Origin: Escherichia boydii
GTDB lineage: Bacteria > Pseudomonadota > Gammaproteobacteria > Enterobacterales > Enterobacteriaceae
Length of the DNA stretch: 64,000 nt
Direction: 5' to 3'
Assembly: GCA_041890495.1 (NCBI GenBank)
Contig: CP169086.1
Span: forward strand, 4,464,001 to 4,528,000
The notes under the pieces were generated by a model. It saw nothing but the letters and a program-made list of their open reading frames with translations. It had not been told where the DNA came from and did not search any database. How positions within the stretch are numbered: position 1 is the first letter of the stretch; each line of letters begins with the position of its first letter. Shown in pieces: positions 34,415 through 43,898 of this stretch. Position numbers and translations under genes: made by a program.

Positions 34415-35368
34415 GTGAACACACTTCTCACGCGTCGGCTGCTGCAGCTGTTGCCGATGCTGTTCTTTATTTCACTGGTGGCGTTTTTGCTGGTCAAACT
34501 GGCGCCCGGCGATCCGGTGGCGGCGTACATTACGCCGCGCATGGCCCCGGAAGATATCGAACGTATTCGCCAGAGCCTGGGGCTGGATAAGCCGCTGGTT
34601 ACGCAGTACGTCCTGTGGCTGAAAAACGTCCTGCAGGGCGATCTCGGCTATTCGCTGATTTACCACCGCCCGGTGCTGGAGATGATCGGCGAACGCATTC
34701 CGGCCACGCTGGGGCTGATGGGCGCGTCGCTGCTGATGGCGATCGTGCTGGCGATCCCGCTGGGCCTGCTGGCGGGGGCATTTAAGCACCGCTGGCTGGA
34801 TCACGTGCTGAACCTTTTCGCCTATATTGGCATCTCGGTACCGATTTTCTGGTTCGGCATTCTGCTTATCACCGTTTTTGCCGTGCAGCTTAACTGGTTC
34901 CCCAGCATGGGGATGCGCACCATCGGCGTGGAGGATAACGCGCTGGACGTGCTGCGTCACGGCGTACTGCCGTGTATTGCCCTCACGTTCTACAACCTCT
35001 CCAGCTACGTGCGCTACATCCGCTCCAACACCATCTCGCAGCTCTCGGCCGATTACGTGCAGACCCAGCTGGCTTACGGCGCGACGCGTTCCAGCATTCT
35101 GTTTCGCCACGTGCTGAAAAACGTGCTGCTGCCGGTGATTACCCTGTTCGGCCTGTCGTTCGGTGAGCTGATTGTGGGCGCTTATGTAACCGAGAGCGTC
35201 TTCTCCTGGCCGGGGATGGGGCTGCTTGGGATCCAGTCGATCGCCTCGCTGGACTACCCGCTGATCATGGCGATCATCATGCTCTCGTCGATGATGCTGA
35301 TCGTCGGTAACCTGATCGCCGATGTGCTTTATCGCTTCGCCGATCCCCGCATTCGTACGCTGAGGTAA
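34415..35368 (+). CDS. Peptide-type ABC importer permease (DppB type)
   Basis: 317-residue inner-membrane permease. GTG 34415 starts VNTLLTRRLLQLLPMLFFISLVAFLLVKLAPGDPV, the typical DppB N-terminal helix and PGDP motif (about residues 28-32). Six membrane segments are evident, and the coupling EAA-type loop is DYVQTQLAYGATRSSILFRHVLKN at about 212-235. It follows the binding lipoprotein by 45 bases and precedes the second permease by five. Confidence 0.88.
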   Translation: MNTLLTRRLLQLLPMLFFISLVAFLLVKLAPGDPVAAYITPRMAPEDIERIRQSLGLDKPLVTQYVLWLKNVLQGDLGYSLIYHRPVLEMIGERIPATLGLMGASLLMAIVLAIPLGLLAGAFKHRWLDHVLNLFAYIGISVPIFWFGILLITVFAVQLNWFPSMGMRTIGVEDNALDVLRHGVLPCIALTFYNLSSYVRYIRSNTISQLSADYVQTQLAYGATRSSILFRHVLKNVLLPVITLFGLSFGELIVGAYVTESVFSWPGMGLLGIQSIASLDYPLIMAIIMLSSMMLIVGNLIADVLYRFADPRIRTLR

Positions 35369-35373
35369 CCCGG

Positions 35374-36219
35374 ATGAGCAGACGCTGGCAGCAGGTTCGT
35401 CACCAGCTGCGCCGCAACCGTCCGGCGCAGTTCTCCCTGTTTGTGCTTTTTATTTTCGTTGTCGCCGCGCTCTGTGCGGGCTTAAGCCCGTACGATCCGG
35501 ATCGGATGGCGCTCGGCGCGCGCACGCTACCGCCGGATGCCGCGCACTGGTTCGGCACCGACGAGTATGGCCGCGACTACTTTACCCGCGCGCTGTATGG
35601 CGGCCAGATCTCCCTGATGGTCGGTTTTCTCGCCATGCTCTTTTCCACGCTTATCGGTACGGTGGTGGGAACGGTGAGCGGCTATTTCGGCGGCTGGCTG
35701 GATAACCTGATGATGCGCTCCGTGGATATCCTGATGGCCATTCCGGCCTTCTTCCTGCTGCTGGTGGTGAATGCTTACCTGAAGCCGGGCGTGGATAACA
35801 TCATTCTGATTATCAGCCTGCTGACGTGGATGAACATGTCGCGGCTGGTGCGCGCAGAAACCCTATCGGTGAAAGAGCGCGAGTATGTGCTTTATGCCCG
35901 CGCATCGGGGGAAAACCCGCTGCGTATTATCGTGCGCCACATTATTCCCGGCGTGCTGCCGACCATTATCGTGGCCGCCACGCTCAATATCGCCTCGGCC
36001 ATTCTGATGGAGTCGACGCTCAGCTTCTTAGGGCTGGGCGTGCAGGCGCCGGCGGCGTCGTGGGGAAGCATGCTCAACAACGCCCAGTCTTATATTGGCG
36101 AAGCGTCGTGGCTGGCGATGTTCCCCGGCATTCTTATCCTGCTGACGGTGTTCAGCTTTAACGTGCTGGGCGATGTGTTCCGTACCGCCTTTGAGCCGGG
36201 AGCGAATCGCGATGAGTAA
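35374..36219 (+). CDS. Peptide-type ABC importer permease (DppC type)
   Basis: 281-residue permease. N-terminal helix near 24-44, then the DppC marker HWFGTDEYGRDYFTRALYGGQISL (about 55-77). EAA loop is EREYVLYARASGENPLRIIVRHIIPG near 167-192, and STLSFLGLGVQAPAASWGSML near 213-232 is the family block. The stop overlaps the start of the first ATPase gene (ATG 36212), so the operon is coupled. Confidence 0.9.
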   Translation: MSRRWQQVRHQLRRNRPAQFSLFVLFIFVVAALCAGLSPYDPDRMALGARTLPPDAAHWFGTDEYGRDYFTRALYGGQISLMVGFLAMLFSTLIGTVVGTVSGYFGGWLDNLMMRSVDILMAIPAFFLLLVVNAYLKPGVDNIILIISLLTWMNMSRLVRAETLSVKEREYVLYARASGENPLRIIVRHIIPGVLPTIIVAATLNIASAILMESTLSFLGLGVQAPAASWGSMLNNAQSYIGEASWLAMFPGILILLTVFSFNVLGDVFRTAFEPGANRDE

Positions 36220-37189
36220 CTTATTAGCGCTTGAGAACCTGCAAACCACCTTCCGCACCCGCGAGGGAGAGGTTCACGCGGTGCGCGGCGTGAGCTTTCA
36301 GGTGCAGCCGGGCGAACTCGTCGGCATCGTCGGCGAGTCGGGCTGCGGGAAAAGCGTCACCTGCAAGTCGATTATCCAGCTTCTGGGAAACAACGGACGG
36401 ATAACCGGCGGCAGCATCCGCTTCCAGAACGAGGATCTGGCGCAGAAAACCCCTGCGCAGATGCGCGCCATTCGCGGCAACGAGATCGCGATGATTTTCC
36501 AGGATCCGATGACCGCACTGAACCCGGTGCTGACTATCGGCAAGCAGATGGCTGAGATCCTGATGCGCAACAAAGGGCTGACCAAAAAAGCGGCCAAAGC
36601 GGCGACTATCGCCATGCTGGAACAGGTGGGAATTGCCGAGGCGGAACGCCGATACGACCAGTATCCTCATGAGTTCAGCGGCGGGATGCGCCAGCGGGTG
36701 ATGATCGCCATTGCGCTCTCCTGCAACCCTAAGCTGCTTATTGCCGATGAGCCGACTACCGCGCTGGACGTCACCATTCAGGCGCAGATCCTGCGCCTGC
36801 TGAAAAGCCTGCAGCAGCAGACCCGGACCGCGATTCTGCTAATAACCCACGATCTCGGCGTGGTGGCGCAGGTCTGCAGCCGCGTGGTGGTGATGTACGG
36901 CGGGCTGGTGATGGAGGAGGGGAGCGTGGAGGACATTTTTTATCGCCCTGCGCATCCTTACACCCAGGGGCTGCTGGCCTCGCTGCCGCGCCCGGATGAA
37001 GTCAATCAACGCTTATCGCCCATTGAAGGCGCGCCGCCTGGCCTGCTTAACCCGCCGCCGGGCTGTCCGTTCGCCGAACGCTGCCCGAAACGCCTGCCCC
37101 AGTGCGAACGGCAGCCCGCCTTTTACGCTATGGGAGAAGGCCATCGCGCCGCCTGCTGGCTATGGGCCGATAAGGAGATTCAGGCATGA
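36212..37189 (+). CDS. Peptide-type ABC importer ATPase 1 (DppD type)
   Basis: 325-residue ATPase from ATG 36212 (MSNLLALENLQTTF). Walker A GESGCGKS at about 41-48, signature FSGGMRQRV near 155, Walker B LLIADEPTTALD near 176-187. The C-terminal Cys-rich oligopeptide/dipeptide ABC domain is present (PPPGCPFAERCPKRLPQC, about 285-305), which in this family may hold an iron-sulfur cluster. Overlaps the permease before it and the second ATPase after it (ATGA at 37186). Confidence 0.9.
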   Translation: MSNLLALENLQTTFRTREGEVHAVRGVSFQVQPGELVGIVGESGCGKSVTCKSIIQLLGNNGRITGGSIRFQNEDLAQKTPAQMRAIRGNEIAMIFQDPMTALNPVLTIGKQMAEILMRNKGLTKKAAKAATIAMLEQVGIAEAERRYDQYPHEFSGGMRQRVMIAIALSCNPKLLIADEPTTALDVTIQAQILRLLKSLQQQTRTAILLITHDLGVVAQVCSRVVVMYGGLVMEEGSVEDIFYRPAHPYTQGLLASLPRPDEVNQRLSPIEGAPPGLLNPPPGCPFAERCPKRLPQCERQPAFYAMGEGHRAACWLWADKEIQA

Positions 37190-38163
37190 GTGAACAACAG
37201 GCCCCATTAGTGAGCGTGCGCGATCTGCGCAAACACTTTCCGCTTAACGGCGGTGTTCTGCGTAAAGGCGCGGCCGTGAAGGCGGTTGATGGCGTGAGCT
37301 TTGATATCCAGCCCGGCGAGACGTTTGGCCTGGTGGGAGAGTCCGGCTGCGGGAAATCCACCCTCGGGCGCGCCATACTGCGCCTTTTCGATATTACCTC
37401 CGGCGAGATCCACTTTGCCGGGCAGGCGATCGCCCACGCCCGCGAAAAAGAGCTTAAGCCGCTGCGTAAACGGATGCAGGCGATTTTTCAGGATCCTTAC
37501 TCCTCGCTCAACCCCGGCATGACGGTGCGGCAGCTGGTGGCCGAGCCGATGCAGATTCACGGCTACAGCCGCGAAGAACAGCGGGAACGGACGGAAACGC
37601 TGCTCTACAAAGTGGGGCTGAAGCAGGAGCACCTTGAGCGGTTCCCGCATGAGTTCAGCGGCGGGCAGCGCCAGCGCATCAGTATTGCCCGCGCGTTGTC
37701 CGTGCGTCCCGAGTTTGTGCTGTGCGATGAGCCGCTCTCGGCGCTGGACGTCTCTGTGCAGGCGCAGGTGGTGAATATTCTGCAGGATCTGCAGCAGGAG
37801 CTGGGGCTGACCTATCTGTTCATCGCCCACGATCTCTCTATGGTGCGCCATATCTCCAGCCGCATTGGGGTGATGTATCTCGGTAAGCTGGTGGAGGTGG
37901 CCCCGGCGAATGAACTGTATCAGCGTCCGGCGCACCCTTACACCCGCGCGCTGCTGGCGGCGGTTCCCCTGCCCGATCCGCGGATTCGCAACCTCGAAGA
38001 CGCGACCCTGCGCGGCGAAATGCCCGGCCCCACGTCCGCGCTGCCGGGCTGTAAGTTTTGCAGCCGATGCCCGCATGCCATGCCGGTTTGTCAGACGCAG
38101 GAGCCTGCCATGCAGGAGATTGCGCCAGGCCATTTCGCGGCGTGCTGGCTGTTTAACATGTAG
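37186..38163 (+). CDS. Peptide-type ABC importer ATPase 2 (DppF/OppF type)
   Basis: 325-residue ATPase. Walker A GESGCGKST at about 52-60, Q loop IFQDPYSSLNPGM, signature FSGGQRQRI near 160, Walker B VLCDEPLSALDVS near 180-192. The C-terminal Cys-containing domain is present (LPGCKFCSRCPHAMPVC near 286-302). It is the last gene of the operon; gss follows after 110 bases with no clear terminator between. Confidence 0.9.
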   Translation: MSEQQAPLVSVRDLRKHFPLNGGVLRKGAAVKAVDGVSFDIQPGETFGLVGESGCGKSTLGRAILRLFDITSGEIHFAGQAIAHAREKELKPLRKRMQAIFQDPYSSLNPGMTVRQLVAEPMQIHGYSREEQRERTETLLYKVGLKQEHLERFPHEFSGGQRQRISIARALSVRPEFVLCDEPLSALDVSVQAQVVNILQDLQQELGLTYLFIAHDLSMVRHISSRIGVMYLGKLVEVAPANELYQRPAHPYTRALLAAVPLPDPRIRNLEDATLRGEMPGPTSALPGCKFCSRCPHAMPVCQTQEPAMQEIAPGHFAACWLFNM

Positions 38164-38273
38164 TTAATGCGCCGCGCAGGTGTATGATAAACGCTCCTCT
38201 GTCTGGTTAATTACAACGTGCAGACGACGACAACCCATAAAAAATTGCCGCCTGCCTGTTTTAGGTTGGATAC

Positions 38274-40136
38274 ATGCGTAAAGGAAAGTTAAGCAGTGAT
38301 GCGCCATTCGGGACATTGTTAGGCTATGCGCCCGGTGGCGTGGCGATTTACTCTTCAAATTACGGCAGTCTGGACCCGCGCAACTACCCGCAAGATGCGG
38401 ATTTCCGCAGCTATATCGGCAACGAATACATGGGCCACAAGTGGCAGTGCGTTGAATTTGCCCGCCGTTTCCTGTTCCTCAACTATGGCTTCGTGTTTAC
38501 CGACGTCGGTATGGCGTGGGAAATCTTCTCCCTGCGCTTTTTGCGTCAGGTGGTTAACGATAACATTCTGCCCCTTCAGGCTTTTGCCAACGGTTCAAAA
38601 CGCGCGCCACGTGCCGGGGCGCTGCTGATCTGGCAAAAGGGCGGCGAGTTTCATGAGACCGGCCACGTGGCGGTGATCACCCAGCTTCTGGACGATAAGG
38701 TGCGTATCGCCGAGCAGAACGTGATTCACTCCCCGCTGCCGCTCGGGCAGCAGTGGACGCGCGAGCTGCGTCTGAGCGTGGAGAACGGGTGTTATACAAT
38801 CCATGACACCTTCAACGACACGGAGATCCTCGGCTGGATGATCCAGACCGACGACACGGAACACAGCATTCCCCAGCCGGAAATCGACGGCGAACTGCTG
38901 AAGATCGGCGGCGCGCGGCTGAAAAACACGCGTCAGTTCGACGGAAAATGGCTTAACGAAAATGACGCATTGCAGCAGGCGTATATCCGCGCCAACGGCC
39001 ATGTGATCAACAAAGATCCCTGCCAGTACTACACCATTACCGAGAGTGCCGAGCAGGAGCTAATTAAAGCCACCAACGAGCTGCACCTGATGTATCTTCA
39101 CGCAACCGACAAGGTGCTGAAAGATGACAACCTGCTGGCGCTGTTCGACATCCCGAAAATCCTCTGGCCACGTTTGCGTCTCTCCTGGCAGCGTCGCCGT
39201 CACCATATGATCACTGGTCGTATGGATTTCTGCATGGATGAGCGTGGCCTGAAGGTTTACGAGTACAACGCCGACTCCGCCTCCTGTCATACCGAAGCGG
39301 GCTTGATCCTCGAACGTTGGGCGGAGCAGGGCTATAAAGGCAACGGCTTCAATCCGGCGGAAGGGCTGATTAACGAATTGGCTGGTGCCTGGAAACACAG
39401 TCGTGCACGTCCGTTTGTCCATATCATGCAGGACAAAGATATCGAGGAAAACTATCACGCGCAGTTTATGGAGCAGGCGCTGCACCAGGCGGGCTTTGAA
39501 ACGCGTATCTTGCGTGGATTGGATGAACTGGGCTGGGATGCTGCCGGGCAACTGATTGATGGGGAAGGGCGACTGGTTAACTGCGTGTGGAAAACCTGGG
39601 CGTGGGAAACCGCGTTTGATCAGATTCGTGAAGTTAGCGACCGTGAGTTTGCTGCGGTGCCAATCCGTACCGGTCATCCGCAAAACGAAGTGCGTCTTAT
39701 CGACGTATTGCTGCGCCCGGAAGTGCTGGTCTTTGAGCCGCTGTGGACGGTGATCCCCGGCAACAAAGCGATTCTGCCGATCCTCTGGTCGCTGTTCCCG
39801 CACCATCGTTACCTGCTGGATACCGATTTTGAGGTTAACGATCTGCTGAAGCAGACCGGCTACGCCGTCAAGCCGATTGCCGGACGCTGCGGCAGCAATA
39901 TCGACCTGATTAGCGCCCAGGACGAACTGCTGGATAAATCCAGCGGCAAGTTTGTCGACCGTAAAAACATCTACCAGCAGCTGTGGTGCCTGCCGAAGGT
40001 TGACGGCAAGTACATACAGGTTTGCACCTTCACCGTGGGCGGGAACTACGGCGGAACCTGTCTGCGCGGCGATGACTCGCTGGTGGTGAAGAAAGAGAGC
40101 GATATCGAGCCGCTGATCGTGGTTAAAGATAAGTAG
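38274..40136 (+). CDS. gss: Bifunctional glutathionylspermidine synthetase/amidase
   Basis: 620-residue enzyme that makes and cleaves glutathionylspermidine from glutathione and spermidine in the cytosol. The N-terminal CHAP amidase domain (about 1-200) has catalytic Cys59 in KWQCVEFARRF and His in ETGHVAVITQ near 131. The C-terminal ATP-grasp synthetase covers about 205-615. Residues about 250-520 read as identical to E. coli from memory, while the first 250 and the stretch around 525-560 (FEVNDLLKQTGY, SAQDELLDKSSGKFVDRKN) are diverged, suggesting a recombined patch of about 0.8 kb inside the gene. Confidence 0.95.
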   Translation: MRKGKLSSDAPFGTLLGYAPGGVAIYSSNYGSLDPRNYPQDADFRSYIGNEYMGHKWQCVEFARRFLFLNYGFVFTDVGMAWEIFSLRFLRQVVNDNILPLQAFANGSKRAPRAGALLIWQKGGEFHETGHVAVITQLLDDKVRIAEQNVIHSPLPLGQQWTRELRLSVENGCYTIHDTFNDTEILGWMIQTDDTEHSIPQPEIDGELLKIGGARLKNTRQFDGKWLNENDALQQAYIRANGHVINKDPCQYYTITESAEQELIKATNELHLMYLHATDKVLKDDNLLALFDIPKILWPRLRLSWQRRRHHMITGRMDFCMDERGLKVYEYNADSASCHTEAGLILERWAEQGYKGNGFNPAEGLINELAGAWKHSRARPFVHIMQDKDIEENYHAQFMEQALHQAGFETRILRGLDELGWDAAGQLIDGEGRLVNCVWKTWAWETAFDQIREVSDREFAAVPIRTGHPQNEVRLIDVLLRPEVLVFEPLWTVIPGNKAILPILWSLFPHHRYLLDTDFEVNDLLKQTGYAVKPIAGRCGSNIDLISAQDELLDKSSGKFVDRKNIYQQLWCLPKVDGKYIQVCTFTVGGNYGGTCLRGDDSLVVKKESDIEPLIVVKDK

Positions 40137-40150
40137 TTCTTACCCGCAAT

Positions 40151-40186
40151 AAAAAAGCCCCCGCACGGCATCCTGCGGGGGCTTTT
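40151..40186. terminator. Bidirectional terminator between gss and pgaD
   Basis: Strong stem AAGCCCCCGCA / TGCGGGGGCTT around CGGCATCC, flanked by an A run on the left and TTTCGTT on the right. It serves convergent gss and the pga operon. Confidence 0.88.
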
Positions 40187-40188
40187 CG

Positions 40189-40620
40189 TTACTGTTCTTC
40201 CTCTTCCTGCCCGTTGATCTTCAGATCGATGATGCGGCCAATCTGGTCATGATAGACCGTCAGCAGGTTGTACTGGCTCATCTCGGAGATGATCTGCGGT
40301 GAAACGTTAAAGCTGCGGGCCAGCTCCTCCTGGTGAAAATAGCCCGGCTGACGCCGCCTCACGTGGGCCCGACGGCGATTGTACTGATACCATAAAATCA
40401 GCAGCAAGCCGTTGAGCGCGGCGAACAGCAGGTAGAGCAACACCGTATTAAAGGACGCGATAATCACGCCCCAGCGGTGGTCGCTCTCATCGGTGAGCTG
40501 CATCCAGAGCCGGGCATACAGGAAAAACAGAAATCCTCCCCACGCCACCAGCGTTAACGCGGCATCGAAAAGACGTGGCAACAGCCGATGTTCGGTCAGA
40601 ATTAAGGTATTTTCGTTCAT
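40189..40620 (-). CDS. pgaD: Poly-beta-1,6-N-acetylglucosamine synthesis protein PgaD
   Basis: 143-residue inner-membrane protein with two membrane helices (about 20-42 and 58-82) and a soluble, charged C-terminus. In E. coli it binds PgaC and both together bind c-di-GMP to switch on polymer synthesis. Sequence identity to E. coli PgaD looks low, and the call rests on size, topology and its place as last gene of the pga operon. Start overlaps the pgaC stop at 40620. Confidence 0.82.
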   Translation of the reverse strand: MNENTLILTEHRLLPRLFDAALTLVAWGGFLFFLYARLWMQLTDESDHRWGVIIASFNTVLLYLLFAALNGLLLILWYQYNRRRAHVRRRQPGYFHQEELARSFNVSPQIISEMSQYNLLTVYHDQIGRIIDLKINGQEEEEQ

Positions 40621-41948
40621 TAAATGCGTCCTTTTCCCCGGTCCGGGCTGATCCAGCGCGCGCGGGCGCGCTGGCGTTTAAGCATGACTTTTGGAAATGC
40701 AACGAGGGTGGTGAACAGGCCTATCATCCAGTACACCATCGGGAACCAGATCACCCAGAAAAGCGAGCTGGCCACTTTTCGTTCATAGCGCCGCTCGATG
40801 AACAAGCTGACGAGGAACTGCAGCAGACACATCACGCCCAGCAGCAGCCCGGTAAACTCCGGTGGAAAAAGGCTCTCCACGGTCAGGTTGGGTGGAACTG
40901 GCGCGACATGACTGAGAAGGAATAACAGCACCGTCATCGCGTACGCGAAGGCCCACAGCGTTGACAGCGCGTACTCCATGAACAACGGCCACATGCGGTG
41001 ATGCTCCCAGCGCACAATCTTGCGGAGGTTGACCAGAAACACCTCAGCGCCGCCCTGGGCCCAGCGCAGACGCTGTTTCCACAGGCCCTTCAGCGTCTCC
41101 GGCATCAGGATCCAGCACAGCGCCCGCGGCTCAAAAAAGATATCCCAGTGGCGGAGCTGCAGCTTCCAGCTGATGTCGATGTCTTCGGTGATCATATCCG
41201 GGCTCCAGTACCCGACGTCCGCCAGCGCCTGTCGGCGAAAGGCGGCGATGACGCCAGAGACGGTAAAGACCCGGCCATAGATCCGCTGCGTCCGCTTGAT
41301 GAGCCCAATAATGGATGAGAACTCGCCCACCTGGATGCGGCCGAGCAGCGTGGAGCGCGTGCGAATACGCGGATTCCCGGTGACCGCCCCAACGTGGGGG
41401 TACTGAATCAGCGGCGCCACCAGATACGCTGCCGTATCGCGATCGAGCAGGGCGTCGCCGTCAATGCAGACCAGCAGATCGCCCCGGGCCGCCGCCGCGC
41501 CGGCTTTGAGCGCCAGCGCTTTGCCCTGGTTTTCCGCGAGGTTAATCACCCGCAGGCGCGGCTGTTCCTGCGCCAGCGCCTGCAATACCTCCGCCGTGTT
41601 GTCAGACGAACCGTCGTTGATGGCGATAACTTCTATATTTTCATACCGCTGATCCAGCGCGGCGCTGATGGTCTCCCGGGCATTTCGTCCCTCGTTGAAG
41701 CAGGGGATCAGAATGGAGACGAGCGGCTCACCGGCGAGCGTTGGGGCGGGCGTCTCTTTATCCCACGACCAGTGGCGTTCAAGCTGAAACCAGAAATAGA
41801 GACCGCCGGTTATCCAGAGCACCGACATGAACAGCGGCCAGAAGAACACAAAATCCAGTATCAGCTCGCCGGTAAAGAGGGCGGCCACGCCTAACGGCAA
41901 CCCGAATACCAGACATAAAATGGAAAAGGCGATAATGCGATCAGTCAT
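40620..41948 (-). CDS. pgaC: Poly-N-acetylglucosamine synthase PgaC
   Basis: 442-residue family-2 glycosyltransferase that polymerises N-acetylglucosamine at the inner membrane. Membrane helices lie near 8-28 and 35-55 at the front and several from about 305 on. Catalytic motifs are intact: INDGSSDNT near 110, CIDGDA near 161-166, TEDIDISWK near 254-262 and QRLRWAQGG near 290-298 (the QxxRW motif). Overlaps pgaB by eight bases. Confidence 0.92.
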   Translation of the reverse strand: MTDRIIAFSILCLVFGLPLGVAALFTGELILDFVFFWPLFMSVLWITGGLYFWFQLERHWSWDKETPAPTLAGEPLVSILIPCFNEGRNARETISAALDQRYENIEVIAINDGSSDNTAEVLQALAQEQPRLRVINLAENQGKALALKAGAAAARGDLLVCIDGDALLDRDTAAYLVAPLIQYPHVGAVTGNPRIRTRSTLLGRIQVGEFSSIIGLIKRTQRIYGRVFTVSGVIAAFRRQALADVGYWSPDMITEDIDISWKLQLRHWDIFFEPRALCWILMPETLKGLWKQRLRWAQGGAEVFLVNLRKIVRWEHHRMWPLFMEYALSTLWAFAYAMTVLLFLLSHVAPVPPNLTVESLFPPEFTGLLLGVMCLLQFLVSLFIERRYERKVASSLFWVIWFPMVYWMIGLFTTLVAFPKVMLKRQRARARWISPDRGKGRI

Positions 41949-43896
41949 TGTCAGGGTACCAGTACGAAGAAAATACAGGCCTGATGCGTGAGATATCAGG
42001 TTGATTGTTGATGAAGTCGTCGGGGTAGTAACCGTAGTTTTTGACGCCGTTCAGCTGGAGCACGCGCATCCACTGTGCCAGTTGGCTATCGGAAACGGCG
42101 CGCTGCGGTTTCCGATCCCAGTCCCTGGCCTGCAGTTCAAAAATGGTTTTATCGAGCGCGCCGGGACGCGTGGCGACCGCTTTCACCAGACGCGCCAGCC
42201 AGGCATCGCTCTCGTCTGCCGGGACGGACTCCATCAGCGGCATGGCCATCGGCACCGTCCAGTCATACTCCGCCAGAAAATCATCAACATTCTGCGCGAA
42301 CCACGCCTCGCTTTCGGGCTGCAAAATGGGCAACGCGAACATGTTACGGGCGGTTTTTATCTGCGGGCCACGAATGTGCTTCACCGCCAGGCCCAGAGCA
42401 TGGGTAAACCCAATCAGCAGCTGGCTTTTCTGACGCGTTGTGTTCTGAGCGGCGTCCTGCCCGGCATCGTCCACGTCCGTCAGCACCGCGTCGTCATGGA
42501 ACAAGATCCCATTGAAGCTGGCATAGCGGGCCAGATCTTCATAGATGTCCGTCACCTGCTGGCGCACCTGCGGGTTCCACGGAGAAAGCCGGATATAGGG
42601 CTCGGTGGCTTCGCGCAGCTGGCCTGACGAGCGGTCCCGACGCTGCACGCGCGGCAGGGCAGGATCGAGATCGAACGAGAGCACCGGCATCCACGCGAAG
42701 ACTTTCACGCCCGCGCGGGTTTGCAGCTGCCAGGAGACAAAATTAAAGAGATCGGCCCGGACCGGCAGCTGGCGGTTGGGAAAATAGAGCGCCTTGATCC
42801 TGCCGTCGCCCTGCGGGTCGGCAAACGCCTGCAGGAAAACATGGCTGATTTTCATGTCGTAAACCCGCTGGATCAGCCTGTTGATGTTTTGCGTCTGCTG
42901 GGCCGGAGCGGGGTCGTAAACGTAGTCGAGATCGACGTGCATGACGCGCACGGGATCGCGCTCCTGAACCTTGCTGACCGTGGTGGCAAAAGCCTTGAGC
43001 GAGGGGTTTCCGGCGATCAGCAGACGAGGGATGTTGCCCAGATCCTGCACACTCCCCAGTCCGTCCTCGAGGGTGAAGGCCAGCTGATAACCCTGCTGTC
43101 TGGCGATAGCGAGCGACGTACCGCTGGCGGCGCCGTAGGGCCAGACCCAGGCGCGCGGCGCCTTGCCCGTAACCTGCGTGATTTTTTCAGTCACTTTGCG
43201 AACGTCATCGCCTATCCGCTGGTTGAACTGCTGGTCCGTTTCATAGCGGCCCGTGGCTTTGTCATAAAAGCGGTTGGCGATCGCCGGTTCGCGGCTGCCC
43301 TGCGGGTTAGCCGGAATGCCGTAATGCGAGGCCCAGGTATGCGATCCGATCTCAATCAGCGAAGACCGGCTGAGCTCGCGCACCATGTCCCACGTCGCGA
43401 AGCGATCGCGGGGCGTCATCAGGCCGCCGAAGTTAACTTTTTGATTTTCCGGCGTATCCACCCAGCTGCCCACCGGCGCCCACAGCGCAGGAACGTTCCA
43501 CGCCTGAAGCAGTGGCCACACGCGGGTGTAAAAGCTGCTGTAGCCGTCGTCAAAGCTGAGCAGAACGGCTTTGGGCGGCAGCGTTTTTTTTCCGTCATGG
43601 GCGTCCAGAATGTCCTGCACGCTGATGGCGTGATAGCCGTTGTGCAGCAGCCAGCTTATCTGCTCGTTTAGCGCGCTGGTGCGAACGGAGAGATAGCGCT
43701 GATCGGCGGCATCGTCTTCGACGTCGTGATAGGCCAGGACCAGAAACTGGTTCTGCGGCCAGGGTTTACTCGCCTCCAGCTGCGGCCGATCTTTGGGCGC
43801 AATGAACGAGATCGCCTGCGCGCAGACATTTGCGCTGAGGCAGAGCCAGCCGAGTAGTATCAGGCTCACGGAAAAACGTGTGTTCAGCATATTCAT
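41941..43896 (-). CDS. pgaB: Poly-N-acetylglucosamine N-deacetylase PgaB
   Basis: 651-residue periplasmic enzyme that partly deacetylates the polymer for export. The NodB deacetylase domain (about 45-280) has LAYHDVEDD, LSFDDGYSSF and IGSHTWASH, giving the Asp/His metal set. The C-terminal glycoside-hydrolase-like domain (about 310-645) has MHVDLDYVYD and GILFHDDAVLTD. The signal (about 1-27, ending VCAQA) lacks a proper lipobox, although E. coli PgaB is a lipoprotein. ATG 43896 lies two bases after the pgaA stop. Confidence 0.92.
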   Translation of the reverse strand: MNMLNTRFSVSLILLGWLCLSANVCAQAISFIAPKDRPQLEASKPWPQNQFLVLAYHDVEDDAADQRYLSVRTSALNEQISWLLHNGYHAISVQDILDAHDGKKTLPPKAVLLSFDDGYSSFYTRVWPLLQAWNVPALWAPVGSWVDTPENQKVNFGGLMTPRDRFATWDMVRELSRSSLIEIGSHTWASHYGIPANPQGSREPAIANRFYDKATGRYETDQQFNQRIGDDVRKVTEKITQVTGKAPRAWVWPYGAASGTSLAIARQQGYQLAFTLEDGLGSVQDLGNIPRLLIAGNPSLKAFATTVSKVQERDPVRVMHVDLDYVYDPAPAQQTQNINRLIQRVYDMKISHVFLQAFADPQGDGRIKALYFPNRQLPVRADLFNFVSWQLQTRAGVKVFAWMPVLSFDLDPALPRVQRRDRSSGQLREATEPYIRLSPWNPQVRQQVTDIYEDLARYASFNGILFHDDAVLTDVDDAGQDAAQNTTRQKSQLLIGFTHALGLAVKHIRGPQIKTARNMFALPILQPESEAWFAQNVDDFLAEYDWTVPMAMPLMESVPADESDAWLARLVKAVATRPGALDKTIFELQARDWDRKPQRAVSDSQLAQWMRVLQLNGVKNYGYYPDDFINNQPDISRIRPVFSSYWYPDND

Positions 43897-43898
43897 CC

